Source of the DNA: JBKHHU01 sp046539045
GTDB taxonomy: Bacteria; Planctomycetota; Phycisphaerae; SM23-33
Assembly: GCA_046539045.1 (NCBI GenBank)
Contig: JBKHHU010000005.1
Span: 1-41,613, forward strand
Length of the DNA: 41,613 bases
Direction of reading: 5' to 3'
Position numbers and translations under genes: made by a program. Below the pieces are notes generated by a model. The model was given only the letters and a program-made list of their open reading frames with translations, searched no databases and was not told the origin of the DNA. Shown in pieces: positions 16,216 to 24,443 of this stretch. How positions within the stretch are numbered: position 1 is the first letter of the stretch; each line of letters begins with the position of its first letter.

Positions 16216-17595
16216 ATGTCTACCGCTGAGAATGCAACTGCAGACATCCTGATCGTCGAGGACGAAGCCGCCCACGCCGAGGCCATCGAGGAAGGCCTCA
16301 AGCGGCAGGGGCATCGCTGCACCGTGGTCAACGACGGAGAGACCGCGGTCGCTCGCCTCGGCACCCAGCCGTTCGATATTGTCCTGACCGACCTGATGCT
16401 CGGCGGCCCGATCGACGGGCTCGGCGTGCTCCAGGCGGCCATGGAAAAGCAGCCCGGGGCCAAGGTCATACTCATCACCGCCCACAGCAGCGTCGACACG
16501 TGTCGCTCTGCCCTGCAGCAGGGCGCGTTCGACTACATCGAGAAACCGCTGAACCTGGACGAGATCCGGGCCGTGGTCGGCAGGGCGGCGGAGCACACCG
16601 CCCAGCGCCGCACGATCAAGGAACTCCGCGAACGCCTGGACGACCGCTACGGGTTCGAGCAGATCGTCGGCAACTCCCCGGAGATCCTGAAGATTCTCGA
16701 CACCTGCCGGCGCGTGGCGCGGACGAACCTGCCGGTGCTGATCCTCGGTGAGTCCGGGACGGGCAAGGAACTCATCGCCAACGCGATCCACCAGAACTCC
16801 CAGCGGGCCGACAAGCGGTTCGTGGCCATCAACTGTGCCGGCCTGAGCGAGACGCTGCTGGAAGATGAGCTGTTCGGCCACGTGAAGGGTGCCTATACCG
16901 GCGCCGCGGGCGAGCGGGAGGGGCGGTTCGAGCACGCCGACGGCGGGACGATGTTCCTGGACGAAGTCGGCGACATGCCGCTGCCCATGCAGGCCAAGCT
17001 GCTGCGCGTGCTGGAGAACGGAGAGGTCGTCCGCGTCGGGGCCAACGAGCCGCGGCAGGTCGACGTCCGGATCATCAGCGCCACCAACGCCGATCTGGCC
17101 GACCGCGTGGAGAAGAAGGAGTTCCGCGAGGACCTCTACTTCCGCATCAAGGGCGTGACCATCGAGATTCCGCCGCTGCGGAACCGGCGCGAAGATATCC
17201 CGCCGCTGGTCGAGCACATGATCGCCCAAGCCAACGAGAAGCACGGCACGAAGATCAAGGGCATGACCACCGAGGCCCGCCGCGTGCTGATGGCCTACCC
17301 CTGGCCGGGCAACGTCCGGCAGCTCAAGAACGCCGTGGAGAATATGGTCGTCCTTGCCGGTGGCGACCGGCTGACCGTAGACGACATCCCTCCGGAGATT
17401 CAGATCCGCCCCACGGGTCCGGGCGATCAGGGCCTGCAGCAGTTGACCGGCATCAGCATCGAGGAAGCGGAGAAGGAACTGATCCGCAACACACTGAAGA
17501 TGGTCGACGGCAACCGCGAGCGGGCGGCGAACATTCTGGGGATCGGTGAGCGAACGCTCTACCGGAAGATCAAGGAATACGACCTGAAGGACTGA
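16216..17595 (+). CDS. NtrC-family sigma-54-dependent response regulator
   Basis: A 459-residue activator with the complete three-domain plan. Receiver domain, residues 11-125: acidic pocket E15/D16, phospho-acceptor D59 (IVLTDLM), K in YIEKPLN. AAA+ domain, about 150-375: Walker A GESGTGKE, the sigma-54 contact loop as GAYTGA (the usual form is GAFTGA; tyrosine is tolerated), Walker B GGTMFLDEVGDMP, arginine finger region FREDLYFRIKG. Fis-type helix-turn-helix at the C-terminus (NRERAANILGIGERTLYRKI). When phosphorylated it should drive open-complex formation by sigma-54 RNA polymerase. Start: GGGGGG at 16206-16211, 5 nt upstream of the ATG. Two orphan histidine kinases lie within 4 kb (18245 and 19533) and are candidate partners. 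Confidence 0.95.
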   Translation: MSTAENATADILIVEDEAAHAEAIEEGLKRQGHRCTVVNDGETAVARLGTQPFDIVLTDLMLGGPIDGLGVLQAAMEKQPGAKVILITAHSSVDTCRSALQQGAFDYIEKPLNLDEIRAVVGRAAEHTAQRRTIKELRERLDDRYGFEQIVGNSPEILKILDTCRRVARTNLPVLILGESGTGKELIANAIHQNSQRADKRFVAINCAGLSETLLEDELFGHVKGAYTGAAGEREGRFEHADGGTMFLDEVGDMPLPMQAKLLRVLENGEVVRVGANEPRQVDVRIISATNADLADRVEKKEFREDLYFRIKGVTIEIPPLRNRREDIPPLVEHMIAQANEKHGTKIKGMTTEARRVLMAYPWPGNVRQLKNAVENMVVLAGGDRLTVDDIPPEIQIRPTGPGDQGLQQLTGISIEEAEKELIRNTLKMVDGNRERAANILGIGERTLYRKIKEYDLKD

Positions 17596-17763
17596 GGCCC
17601 GCATGCGGGCGCGCGTGGTATCTGTGGAAACTGCCGACGGTATGCCCTTCAGCCGTTCCTCGTCATCGGCATCGGCCTGTTGTGTTTTATCGGCCTGGGC
17701 AGCTTCAAGCAGATGCGAGGGGTTCCGCGCCGGTTCCGCAAACGGTATGGCGACCTGATGTGA
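17596..17763 (+). pseudogene. possible remnant of a small membrane protein gene
   Basis: Directly after the regulator stop, the same frame stays open for 55 codons and reads like protein: GICGNCRRY, then a hydrophobic segment LQPFLVIGIGLLCFIGLG, then a basic tail (RGVPRRFRKRYGDLM). No ATG, GTG or TTG start exists before the hydrophobic part. It may be a gene that has lost its beginning, or chance. A few codons match no other feature in the window. The rest of 17764-17850 shows nothing. Confidence 0.3.
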
Positions 17764-17850
17764 CCCGCCGGCCCAGCCGGCTGGCCGACCCCGGGAAACG
17801 CCTGCTGTTCAGATAAGAAGAAATCCCCACCGTTTTTGCCGAAAAAACCC

Positions 17851-18171
17851 CTATTCATCCTCTTCCAGCAGTTCCCGGATCTCGGGGGGAAGGTACCGAT
17901 TTTCCAGCTCCGGGCGCTGCCGAAGTGCCCTGACGGCTGCGTCGATCTGATCCTCAACGGACGCAAGTGGATCCAGGAACAGCACTTGCTCGCCTTTCAG
18001 CCGCACGACTGCTCCCCCGGGGTGGTCAAAACCGTCGCCCGATCCCGGAACTCTTCGAATACGGATACCGGTTTCTTCCGATAGGGAGATCAGGTCGTCA
18101 AGTTTGGAATAAGAATCCATATACTGAAGTCCGTGCTCAAGTTTCTCCGGGAATGGCCCGATAATGACCAA
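17851..18171 (-). CDS. small hypothetical acidic protein
   Basis: A 106-residue protein of unknown function, read from a TTG at 18171 (AAGG 7 nt upstream); an ATG at 18120 would give 89 residues (MDSYSKLDDLISL...). It is acidic, soluble and has no signal peptide or membrane segment. The sequence looks natural: an amphipathic start, IRIRRVPGSGDGFDHPGGAVVRLKGEQVLFLDP in the middle (quoted in part elsewhere as a beta-rich stretch), and a helical end LPPEIRELLEEDE. It lies between, and opposite to, the regulator and kinase genes. I do not recognise the family. Confidence 0.6.
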   Translation of the reverse strand: MVIIGPFPEKLEHGLQYMDSYSKLDDLISLSEETGIRIRRVPGSGDGFDHPGGAVVRLKGEQVLFLDPLASVEDQIDAAVRALRQRPELENRYLPPEIRELLEEDE

Positions 18172-18244
18172 GGATATGCCTTATACCATATGGTACGCAG
18201 GCACGACTTCATTTCTAACATAGAGTCAGCCCGTCGGCAATAGG

Positions 18245-19027
18245 ATGCGCCACGTGCATGTAACACAGAGTGAAAAGCTGGACAGTACACAGGAGCAGTT
18301 GGAGAAGCTCCAGCTGGAAGTGGAAGCACTCCGCCGGCAACTCCATAACGCTCACCGACTGGCCACCATGGGCACGATGACAGCCATGGTCGCCCACGAG
18401 TTCAACAATATTCTCACGCCGATCGTCAATTACGCCCACCTCGCTCGCAAGAACCCGAAGATGATCCAGAAGGCCATCGACCGCGCTGCCGATGGCGGGG
18501 AGCGGGCGGCTACGATCTGTCAGGCCATTCTCGATCTGGCCAGCGGCAAAACCGCCGCCTTCCCCGAACAGACCGACCTGCGGACGCTGATCCACGAGAC
18601 GCTGACCGCCATCGGCAGGGACTTCGGGAAAGACTCGATCCAGATGGAAATCGATATTCCCGAGAATTTCGTCATCGTCACCCGCAAAGTCGAACTGGAG
18701 CAGGTGCTGCTGAACCTGCTGGTCAACGCCCGGGCGGCTTTGCTGAAAAGCAACCGGATCCGCAAAATCCGCATCCGTGCCGAGTCCCGGGAAAACTGCA
18801 GCGTGATCGAAATCGCCGACACCGCCGACGGGATCAAACCCGAGATCCTCCCGAACATCTTCGACGCGTTCTTCACGACCAAGGAAGACGCCGACAAATC
18901 CCAGGGCTACGGCCTGGGGCTGGCGATCTGTCGCGACCTGATCGCCGCGCTCGGTGGGGAAATCTCCGTCGATTCCACCGTCGGAGAAGGCTCCATCTTC
19001 ACCGTCCGCCTGCCGAAACAGATGTAA
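18245..19027 (+). CDS. soluble sensor histidine kinase without a sensor domain
   Basis: A 260-residue cytosolic kinase. Residues 8-38 form a coiled coil (SEKLDSTQEQLEKLQLEVEAL in part). The phospho-acceptor box is MVAHEFNNILTPI with the histidine near residue 51. The ATPase domain has an N box (LLNLLVNARAAL), an F box (FDAFFTTKE) and a G2 box (GYGLGLAI). The G1 box is degenerate: ADTADGI in place of DNGxGI. There is no transmembrane segment, PAS or GAF domain, so it must get its signal from a partner protein. It follows the NtrC-type regulator by 650 nt, and is a plausible cognate kinase. The start ATG has only a weak ribosome site. Confidence 0.88.
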   Translation: MRHVHVTQSEKLDSTQEQLEKLQLEVEALRRQLHNAHRLATMGTMTAMVAHEFNNILTPIVNYAHLARKNPKMIQKAIDRAADGGERAATICQAILDLASGKTAAFPEQTDLRTLIHETLTAIGRDFGKDSIQMEIDIPENFVIVTRKVELEQVLLNLLVNARAALLKSNRIRKIRIRAESRENCSVIEIADTADGIKPEILPNIFDAFFTTKEDADKSQGYGLGLAICRDLIAALGGEISVDSTVGEGSIFTVRLPKQM

Positions 19028-19051
19028 CCTTTCCCTTCAGATCTGTTGCTC

Positions 19052-19517
19052 ACCACGGAGGGCACAGAGATCACAGAGGTTCTTTCCGGCTTTCTTTTTC
19101 ATCACGAAGATCGCCAAGGCCACGAAGAGCACTAAGAACGGCTTTTTCTGGTGCTTCCATCTGGCGGCGTTATCACCCAGCCGGGCTGCCTTCATTCAAG
19201 GGAACAAGAACCAGAAACCTTCGTGGTCTTTGTGGCCTTAGAGCCCTTGGTGACTAAAAAACTCCGTGGCCTCGGTGTCCTCTGTGGTTAAGCAACCACG
19301 GAGGGCACAGAGATCACAGAGGTTCTTTCCGGCTTTCTTTTTCATCACGAAGATCGCCAAGGCCACGAAGAGCACTAAGAACGGCTTTTTCTGGTGCTTC
19401 CATCTGGCGGCGTTATCACCCAGCCGGGCTGCCTTCATTCAAGGGAACAAGAACCAGAAACCCTCGTGGTCTTTGTGGTCTTAGAGCCCTTCGAGACTCA
19501 AAAAAACCTCCGTGGTT
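19052..19517. repeat. foldback repeat, two tandem copies with a 243-bp period
   Basis: Unit 1 runs from 19052 to 19294 and unit 2 from 19295 to about 19517, nearly identical for most of their length; unit 2 lacks about 20 bp near its end. The ends of a unit are inverted: ACCACGGAGGGCACAGAG at the start and CTCGGTGTCCTCTGTGGTT at the end, and the inner blocks (GGCCACGAAGAGCAC versus CTTCGTGGTCTTTGTGGCC) are inverted too, so a unit can fold back on itself. A diverged copy lies at 36748-36994. Short open frames inside are not genes. It fills the gap between the two kinase genes. Confidence 0.85.
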
Positions 19518-19532
19518 AAACCGTTCGCCGAA

Positions 19533-20351
19533 TCACCCCTCGAGTTGGGGCAGGCGGATGATGAACCGGGTGCCTTTGCCCTGTTCGGATTCCACGCGGA
19601 TGTTGCCGCGGTGTTCGTGGATGATCCGGCGGGTTGTCGGCAGGCCCAGGCCGGTGCCGCCTTTCTTGGTGGAGTGATAGACTTCCCAGATCTTCTCCAA
19701 CTGCTCCGGTTCGATCCCGGTGCCGGTGTCGATCACTTCCAGTTGCGCATGGCCGCGATCTTCGGTCAGGCGGATCAGCAGTTCCCCGCCTTCGGGCATG
19801 GCCTGCACGGCATTGATGAGCAGGTTGAACAGGGCCTGTTTGAGCAGGTTCGTGTCCACCTCGGCACGGATCGGCTTGTCCGGGAGGCTGGTTCGCATGA
19901 CGGCCCCGGCGGCCCCTGCCTGCGGGAGGAAGAAGTCGGTCAACTGCTCGACGAGCAGGCGCAGATCGACCGGCTGGAGCGCAAGCTCATACTTGCCGGC
20001 GAATCGCAGGAAATCGTCGAGAATTTCCCGCAGGCGGTTCGCCTCGTCCTGGAGATGGTGCAGGCGCCGCAGGGCCCGCTGGTGTTCCTCGTCGGTGTAT
20101 CGCTCGAGATCTTCGGCCAGAAGGCTGAGATTGACGTTGATCGTCGACAGGGGGTTCTTGATCTCGTGAGCGAGTCCGCCGGCCAGTTGGCCCAGTTCGG
20201 TGATCTGATCGTGCAGATGGTCGCGCGAGCGAGCCCTGGCGGTGAGCCGGCGCACGTTCTTCCAGAGCCGGCGGCAGAAAAACAGCGTACCGGCGATCCA
20301 GAGCGGGGCGGTGACAACCGCACCGACCACTGCCCAACCCAGTTCATTCAT
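19533..20351 (-). CDS. membrane-anchored NtrB-like sensor histidine kinase
   Basis: A 272-residue kinase with one N-terminal membrane helix (GWAVVGAVVTAPLWIAGTLFF) and no extracytoplasmic domain. The H box is GGLAHEIKNPLSTI (histidine near residue 62), followed by the dimerisation helix; the ATPase domain has N box FNLLINAVQAMPEGG, a G1 box VIDTGTGIEP, an F box YHSTKKGGTGLGL and the closing GTRFIIRLP. HEIKNPL and the short form are typical of NtrB-like kinases that pair with NtrC-type regulators, so the regulator at 16216 is a candidate partner although it is encoded on the other strand. The gene starts at 20351 and ends next to the repeat block. Confidence 0.9.
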   Translation of the reverse strand: MNELGWAVVGAVVTAPLWIAGTLFFCRRLWKNVRRLTARARSRDHLHDQITELGQLAGGLAHEIKNPLSTINVNLSLLAEDLERYTDEEHQRALRRLHHLQDEANRLREILDDFLRFAGKYELALQPVDLRLLVEQLTDFFLPQAGAAGAVMRTSLPDKPIRAEVDTNLLKQALFNLLINAVQAMPEGGELLIRLTEDRGHAQLEVIDTGTGIEPEQLEKIWEVYHSTKKGGTGLGLPTTRRIIHEHRGNIRVESEQGKGTRFIIRLPQLEG

Positions 20352-20514
20352 GCATTCGGCCCTTCAACTGCCTGGCCCGGGCCGGGACGTCACCGGCGGG
20401 CGCTTGCTCGTCCGTCTATCGAGTTCCCGATGGCGAGGGACGAGCAGGCGCTGCATCCGCGGTGAACGCCTGCTGAACGCGGCTGGGACTCACCAGGATG
20501 TACCGTCCTGCCGG

Positions 20515-20757
20515 CTATTCGGCAGCCTGTTGGCTCTGCTCCGAAGCCTGTTCGTCTTCGGGCCGGACCACCCGTTTGGCCTGGTATCCCTTCTCGCCCT
20601 TGACCATCTCGTAGTCGACGGTTTCGCCGTCCTTCAACGCGCGGAACCCGTCGCCTTCAATGGATGTGTAATGTACGAATACGTCTTGACCCATGTCCCC
20701 AATAATGAACCCGTAGCCCTTCTTGGGGTCGAACCACTTAACCTTGCCATTGAGCAT
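20515..20757 (-). CDS. CspA-family cold-shock protein
   Basis: An 80-residue single-stranded nucleic-acid-binding protein, one OB-fold: MLNGKVKWFDPKKGYGFI carries RNP1 (KGYGFI) and VFVHY carries RNP2, with the usual GFRALKDGETVDYEMVKGEKG strand region. A short acidic, glutamine-rich tail follows (PEDEQASEQSQQAAE). It acts as an RNA chaperone. Start at 20757 is fixed by GAGGAGG about 8 nt upstream; the frame runs open further upstream but without protein-like sequence. It lies 262 nt downstream of pnp on the same strand, so read-through from pnp would give an RNA-metabolism cluster. Confidence 0.95.
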   Translation of the reverse strand: MLNGKVKWFDPKKGYGFIIGDMGQDVFVHYTSIEGDGFRALKDGETVDYEMVKGEKGYQAKRVVRPEDEQASEQSQQAAE

Positions 20758-20914
20758 CGCAGGTACCTCCTCGCACCCATAGTAAAAAACACTGCTCGAC
20801 AGAGATGCACAATCAGCCGGAGAAATGAGCATTCGGCAATCCCCGGCCGGTACGAACGAGCAAACAGACACACACGCTTTGAGCAAAAACATGGTAACAA
20901 TCCGGACAATCCGT

Positions 20915-20945
20915 CCCGCCGGAGACATCGACAGCCTCCGGCGGG
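20915..20945 (-). other. strong hairpin between pnp and the cold-shock gene
   Basis: CCCGCCGGAG (20915-20924) and CTCCGGCGGG (20936-20945) form a perfect 10-bp stem with an 11-nt loop, 75 nt after the pnp stop. There is no adjacent T-run on the minus strand, so it may stabilise the pnp 3' end or sit in the cold-shock leader rather than terminate. The rest of 20758-21019 shows no further structure I can name. Confidence 0.5.
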
Positions 20946-21019
20946 TTCGGATCATTCCGTAATCAGTGTCCCCGGCGAGCAAGTCCGGAAGACGCTGAAT
21001 TATACACGTCACGGCCGGT

Positions 21020-23224
21020 CTAGTCGCGTTTCCTTCCGCCACCGCCGCCAGAGCCGCCACCGCGACGACGCGGCTTGCCGCCCTTGCTGCTGCGACCACC
21101 GGACTGCGACGGGGTGTATTCCTCACCGCGTTCTTCCAGGATAATCGCCTTGCGCGAGAGCTTTACCCGACCTTGCTGGTCAATACTGATGCACTTGACC
21201 TTCATCTCGTCACCGACATTGACCACGTCGGCCACGTTCTTGACGTACTCGTCGGACAGTTCGCTGACGTGGACGAGTCCGTCCTGGCCGGGAAGAATTT
21301 CGACGAAAGCACCAAAGTCCATGATGGACACGACCTTGCCTTGATACACGGTGCCGACTTCCGGCTCCTGCGTCAGGGCCTGGATCATCGCCTTGGCCGC
21401 CTCGGCACCACCGCCGTCGACGCTGGCGATGAAGATCGTTCCGTCGTCCTCGATGTCGATCGAGGCGCCGGTCTCTTCCTGGATCTTGTTGATCATCTTG
21501 CCGCCCGGGCCGATGATCTTGCCGATCTTGTCGGTGTCGATCGTGATCGTCAGCATCCGCGGGGCAAAATCGCTGAGCACCTCGCGCGGGGCGGGGATGG
21601 CTTCCTCGATCTTGTCCAGCATGACGAAGCGGGCCTGCTTGGCCTGCTGGAGCGTCTCGACGATGCGGTCCTGCGGAATTCCGCGGGCCTTCATGTCCAA
21701 CTGGATACCGGTAATCCCGTTGCGGGTGCCGGCCACCTTGAAATCCATGTCGCCGTGGAAATCTTCCTCGCCGAGGATGTCCGTGAGGAGCACGTAGTCA
21801 TCGCCGTCGGAGACCATGCCGATGCTGATGCCCGCAACCGGAGCGGCGATCGGGACGCCCGCGTCCATCAGTGCCAGCGTTCCGCCGGTCACCGCGGCCT
21901 GCGAGGTCGAACCGTTGGATTCCATGATGTCTGCCACGAGGCGGACGGTGTAGGGGAAGTCTTGCGGGCTCGGCATGACCGGCTGGAGCGACTTCTCTGC
22001 CAGGGCACCGTGCCCGATCTCGCGCCGACCCGGGCCACGGATCGGGCGGATTTCGCCTACGCTGAACGGCGGGAAGTTGTAGTGCAGCATGAACTTCTTT
22101 TTGTACTCTTCCTGCAGCCCGTCGATAATCTGCTCGTCGCGGGGCGTGCCGAGGGTCGCGGTGACCATCGCCATCGTCTCGCCGCGGTTGAACAGGGCAG
22201 AGCCGTGCGTGCGGGGCAGAACGCCCACTTCCACGCCCAGGTCGCGGACTTCGTCGGCCTTCCTGCCGTCCGGACGCGTCCCACCGAGGATCAGCTGACG
22301 CTGGATCTTGCCTTCGGTGAGGTAGAAGGCTTCCTTCAGGGCCCACGGTTCGTACTTGGGCTCTTCGTCGGAATCCTCGTCCACGGCGAACTCGGCCAGC
22401 AGTTCCTGGCGGATCTCGCCCATCTTCTCGCCGCGTTCGGTCTTGCCGGCGATCTGCTTGGCTTCCTTGATCCTGTCGCCGTAGGTGCTGGAGACGTGGT
22501 CCATGAGGTCGGCGGGGACCTGCTTTTCCTCGTACTCCATCTTCTCGGGGCCGACCTTCTCGACGAATTCATCGATCATCTCGATGACTTCGAGCGAGGC
22601 CTTGTAGCAGCGGTCCAGCCCTTCGGCGACGATATCCTCGGGGACTTCCTCGCCGTCGAACTCGATCATGTTGATCGCTTCGCGCGGACCGCAGGCGAGC
22701 ATCTCGAACCCGCTCTGGTCCAGCTGGGACTGGGTCGGGTTGAGCACGAACTCGCCGTCGACGTAGCCCATCTTGGCCGCTCCGATCGGGCCGGCAAACG
22801 GGGCCGGGCTGATCGACAGGGCCGCCGAGGCGCCGATCATGGCGAACAGGTCCGGATCGTTCTCATTGTCGGCGCTGAGCACCATGCACTGGATCTGGAC
22901 CTCGTTGCGGAAATCCTTCGGGAACAGCGGGCGGATCGGTCGGTCGATCATCCGCATGGTCAGGATTTCCTTGGTGGAGGGGCGACCTTCACGCTTGAAG
23001 AACCCACCGGGGATCTTGCCCGCGGCGTAGCGATTCTCGCGATAGTCGACGAACAGCGGGAAGAAATCCAGATCCCGCTGCGGCGCTGCGCTGAGTACCG
23101 TAACCAGCACGACGGTATCGCCATACTGAACCACGGCAGAGCCGTGCGCCTGCTTTGCAATTTTACCCGTTTCGATAGAGAGAGTGCGTCCTGCAATCTC
23201 CCGTTCCACTCTGACTACTGGCAT
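21020..23224 (-). CDS. pnp: polynucleotide phosphorylase
   Basis: A 734-residue 3'-5' exoribonuclease that degrades RNA with phosphate and can add tails. The full domain order is present: first RNase PH domain (VLVTVLSAAPQRDLDFFPLFV, FFKREGRPSTKEILTMRMIDRPIRPLFP in part), the helical linker, the second RNase PH domain (RPDGRKADEVRDL, HGSALFNRGETMA, SDGDDYVLLTDILGEEDFHGDMDFKVAGT in part), KH domain (KIIGPGGKMINKIQEETGA) and S1 domain (VYQGKVVSIMDFGAFVEILPGQDGLVHVSELS in part), then a glycine/arginine-rich tail. The phosphate-binding and catalytic SDGD..DILGEED region is intact. It lies 223 nt after rpsO on the same strand, the classical pairing, with a hairpin leader in between. Confidence 0.98.
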   Translation of the reverse strand: MPVVRVEREIAGRTLSIETGKIAKQAHGSAVVQYGDTVVLVTVLSAAPQRDLDFFPLFVDYRENRYAAGKIPGGFFKREGRPSTKEILTMRMIDRPIRPLFPKDFRNEVQIQCMVLSADNENDPDLFAMIGASAALSISPAPFAGPIGAAKMGYVDGEFVLNPTQSQLDQSGFEMLACGPREAINMIEFDGEEVPEDIVAEGLDRCYKASLEVIEMIDEFVEKVGPEKMEYEEKQVPADLMDHVSSTYGDRIKEAKQIAGKTERGEKMGEIRQELLAEFAVDEDSDEEPKYEPWALKEAFYLTEGKIQRQLILGGTRPDGRKADEVRDLGVEVGVLPRTHGSALFNRGETMAMVTATLGTPRDEQIIDGLQEEYKKKFMLHYNFPPFSVGEIRPIRGPGRREIGHGALAEKSLQPVMPSPQDFPYTVRLVADIMESNGSTSQAAVTGGTLALMDAGVPIAAPVAGISIGMVSDGDDYVLLTDILGEEDFHGDMDFKVAGTRNGITGIQLDMKARGIPQDRIVETLQQAKQARFVMLDKIEEAIPAPREVLSDFAPRMLTITIDTDKIGKIIGPGGKMINKIQEETGASIDIEDDGTIFIASVDGGGAEAAKAMIQALTQEPEVGTVYQGKVVSIMDFGAFVEILPGQDGLVHVSELSDEYVKNVADVVNVGDEMKVKCISIDQQGRVKLSRKAIILEERGEEYTPSQSGGRSSKGGKPRRRGGGSGGGGGRKRD

Positions 23225-23329
23225 TCATTCATCCTTCATTGGGCCGCCCAAGTGACGGCCGGTCCTAACTGTCTTTCCTGTTATATCGTACCGTTTTGGT
23301 TTGATCGGGTTCTGTCGGCTCGGTGGGCG

Positions 23330-23362
23330 CACACAACCACGACCACCGGGTCGTGGGGTGTG
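23330..23362 (-). promoter_or_regulatory. hairpin in the rpsO-pnp spacer, candidate processing or autoregulation site
   Basis: CCACGACC (23337-23344) and GGTCGTGG (23349-23356) form a perfect 8-bp stem with loop ACCG; a further 5 bp (CACAC 23330-23334 with GTGTG 23358-23362) extend it after a small bulge. It lies about 105 nt before the pnp start. In E. coli the pnp leader has an RNase III-cut stem that mediates autoregulation by PNPase; the position suggests the same type of control here. The structure is seen; the role is inference. Confidence 0.5.
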
Positions 23363-23447
23363 TCGTTCGCTTCGATTCGTCCCTGTGCTGAAACACGGAG
23401 TGCCCCGAGTCTGCAACACGAAGAGTGCGTCGGCGAGGTGCGGAAGC

Positions 23448-23717
23448 TTACTTACGCAGACCCAGCTTCTTGATCGTCGCCTGATAGCGTTCGGGAGAGG
23501 TCCTACCGAGATACTTCAGCAGCCTGTTCCGCTTGCCGACCATCTTGAGCAGCCCGCGACGGGAGGAAAAATCCTTCCGATGCGTGTTCAGGTGGCCCGT
23601 CAACTCGTTGATCCGCCGGGTCAGAATTGCAATCTGGACTTCGGGAGAGCCGGTGTCCGAGTCGTGCGTCTGAAAGTCTTCGACGATCTTCTTCTTCGCG
23701 TCACCAGTGATTGTCAT
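23448..23717 (-). CDS. rpsO: 30S ribosomal protein S15
   Basis: An 89-residue primary 16S rRNA-binding protein, full family length. Typical sequences: DTGSPEVQIAILTRRI, LTGHLNTHRKDFSSRRGLL and MVGKRNRLLKYL; the terminal KLGLRK is normal. It begins the rpsO-pnp unit. Upstream, 23718-23912 separates it from the receiver gene and probably holds its promoter; I see no clear hexamers. Confidence 0.98.
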   Translation of the reverse strand: MTITGDAKKKIVEDFQTHDSDTGSPEVQIAILTRRINELTGHLNTHRKDFSSRRGLLKMVGKRNRLLKYLGRTSPERYQATIKKLGLRK

Positions 23718-23912
23718 GCGTCCAACATACCTTTCGCGTAAAGCCCAGCCGTCAGCCAGGCTTCCGTCCTATAAAAATACTTCACCCGGCCCAACCGGCC
23801 GGGAAACCGCAAATACTGTACTGCCCCCGACGTGCGGAGACAAGTGTTTTTGATTGAGAACCGGCCGTTGACCGGCAGGGCACGGGTACTGCTGATATCG
23901 GCACGTCGGCCG

Positions 23913-24296
23913 CTACCCGATCAGTTTCTTCACCGCGTCCAGCAACTTTTCCATGCGGAAGGGCTTGTTGAGGTAGATATCCACCCCGATGCTTTCGGCG
24001 TACATCTTGTGGCGCGTGCCCTGGTTGGCGGTGATCATGATCACGCGCGGGGGCTCGCTGCGTTTCTTGCCCTTCTTGAGCTTCTCCATCACGAGAAAGC
24101 CGCTACGCTTGGGGAGCATCTGGTCCAGCACGACCAGGTCCGGGGCGTTTTCTTCGGCCTGGACGATGGCTTCGTTACCGTCGCCGGCCTTGTAAATTTC
24201 CGGACCGAGGTCCGACAGCGCGGTCTCCATCGCGGCGAGAATGTCCCGGTCGTCGTCGACCAGAAGAATCTTTTTGCCTGCCAAGTCGTCCGGCAT
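23913..24296 (-). CDS. CheY-like single-domain response regulator
   Basis: A 127-residue receiver domain without an output domain. The acidic pocket DDD (residues 14-16) is followed by the phospho-acceptor aspartate in LVVLDQMLPKRSG, the switch threonine in MITANQG and the lysine in LNKPF. The segment KLKKGKKRSEPPRVIMITA (a basic loop before strand 4) is longer than in CheY. It must work through protein contact with an unknown target. It precedes rpsO by 195 nt and follows mutL by 147 nt, all on the minus strand; co-transcription is possible. Confidence 0.92.
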   Translation of the reverse strand: MPDDLAGKKILLVDDDRDILAAMETALSDLGPEIYKAGDGNEAIVQAEENAPDLVVLDQMLPKRSGFLVMEKLKKGKKRSEPPRVIMITANQGTRHKMYAESIGVDIYLNKPFRMEKLLDAVKKLIG

Positions 24297-24443
24297 GTCC
24301 TGTTGCTCCTATCCACGGGTACTGCGAGGTAAAATCAGCATAAAGTCTAGATCAACCCGCCTGCGGTGTCAAGACAAGAAGCAGCCGGAAAACGGCCGGC
24401 CGGGGGTGTCCATACGCCCCGCGCGGGCGACCGGCGGGGACCG

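Noticed and set aside
16051..17604. Open frame of 517 codons on the minus strand opposite the NtrC-type regulator
   Set aside because: Antisense to a gene with all sigma-54 activator motifs; no fold visible in the antisense product.
19080..19484. Short frames within the repeats that read as Arg/Ser-rich peptides
   Set aside because: They are translations of the foldback repeat, present in duplicate, without a ribosome site.
19052..19517. Direct repeats considered as a CRISPR array
   Set aside because: The unit is 243 bp with only two copies and no spacers, and there are no cas genes; it is a tandem foldback repeat.
21173..23473. Open frame of 766 codons on the plus strand opposite pnp
   Set aside because: It lies exactly antisense to the intact polynucleotide phosphorylase and has low-complexity His/Asp/Leu composition.
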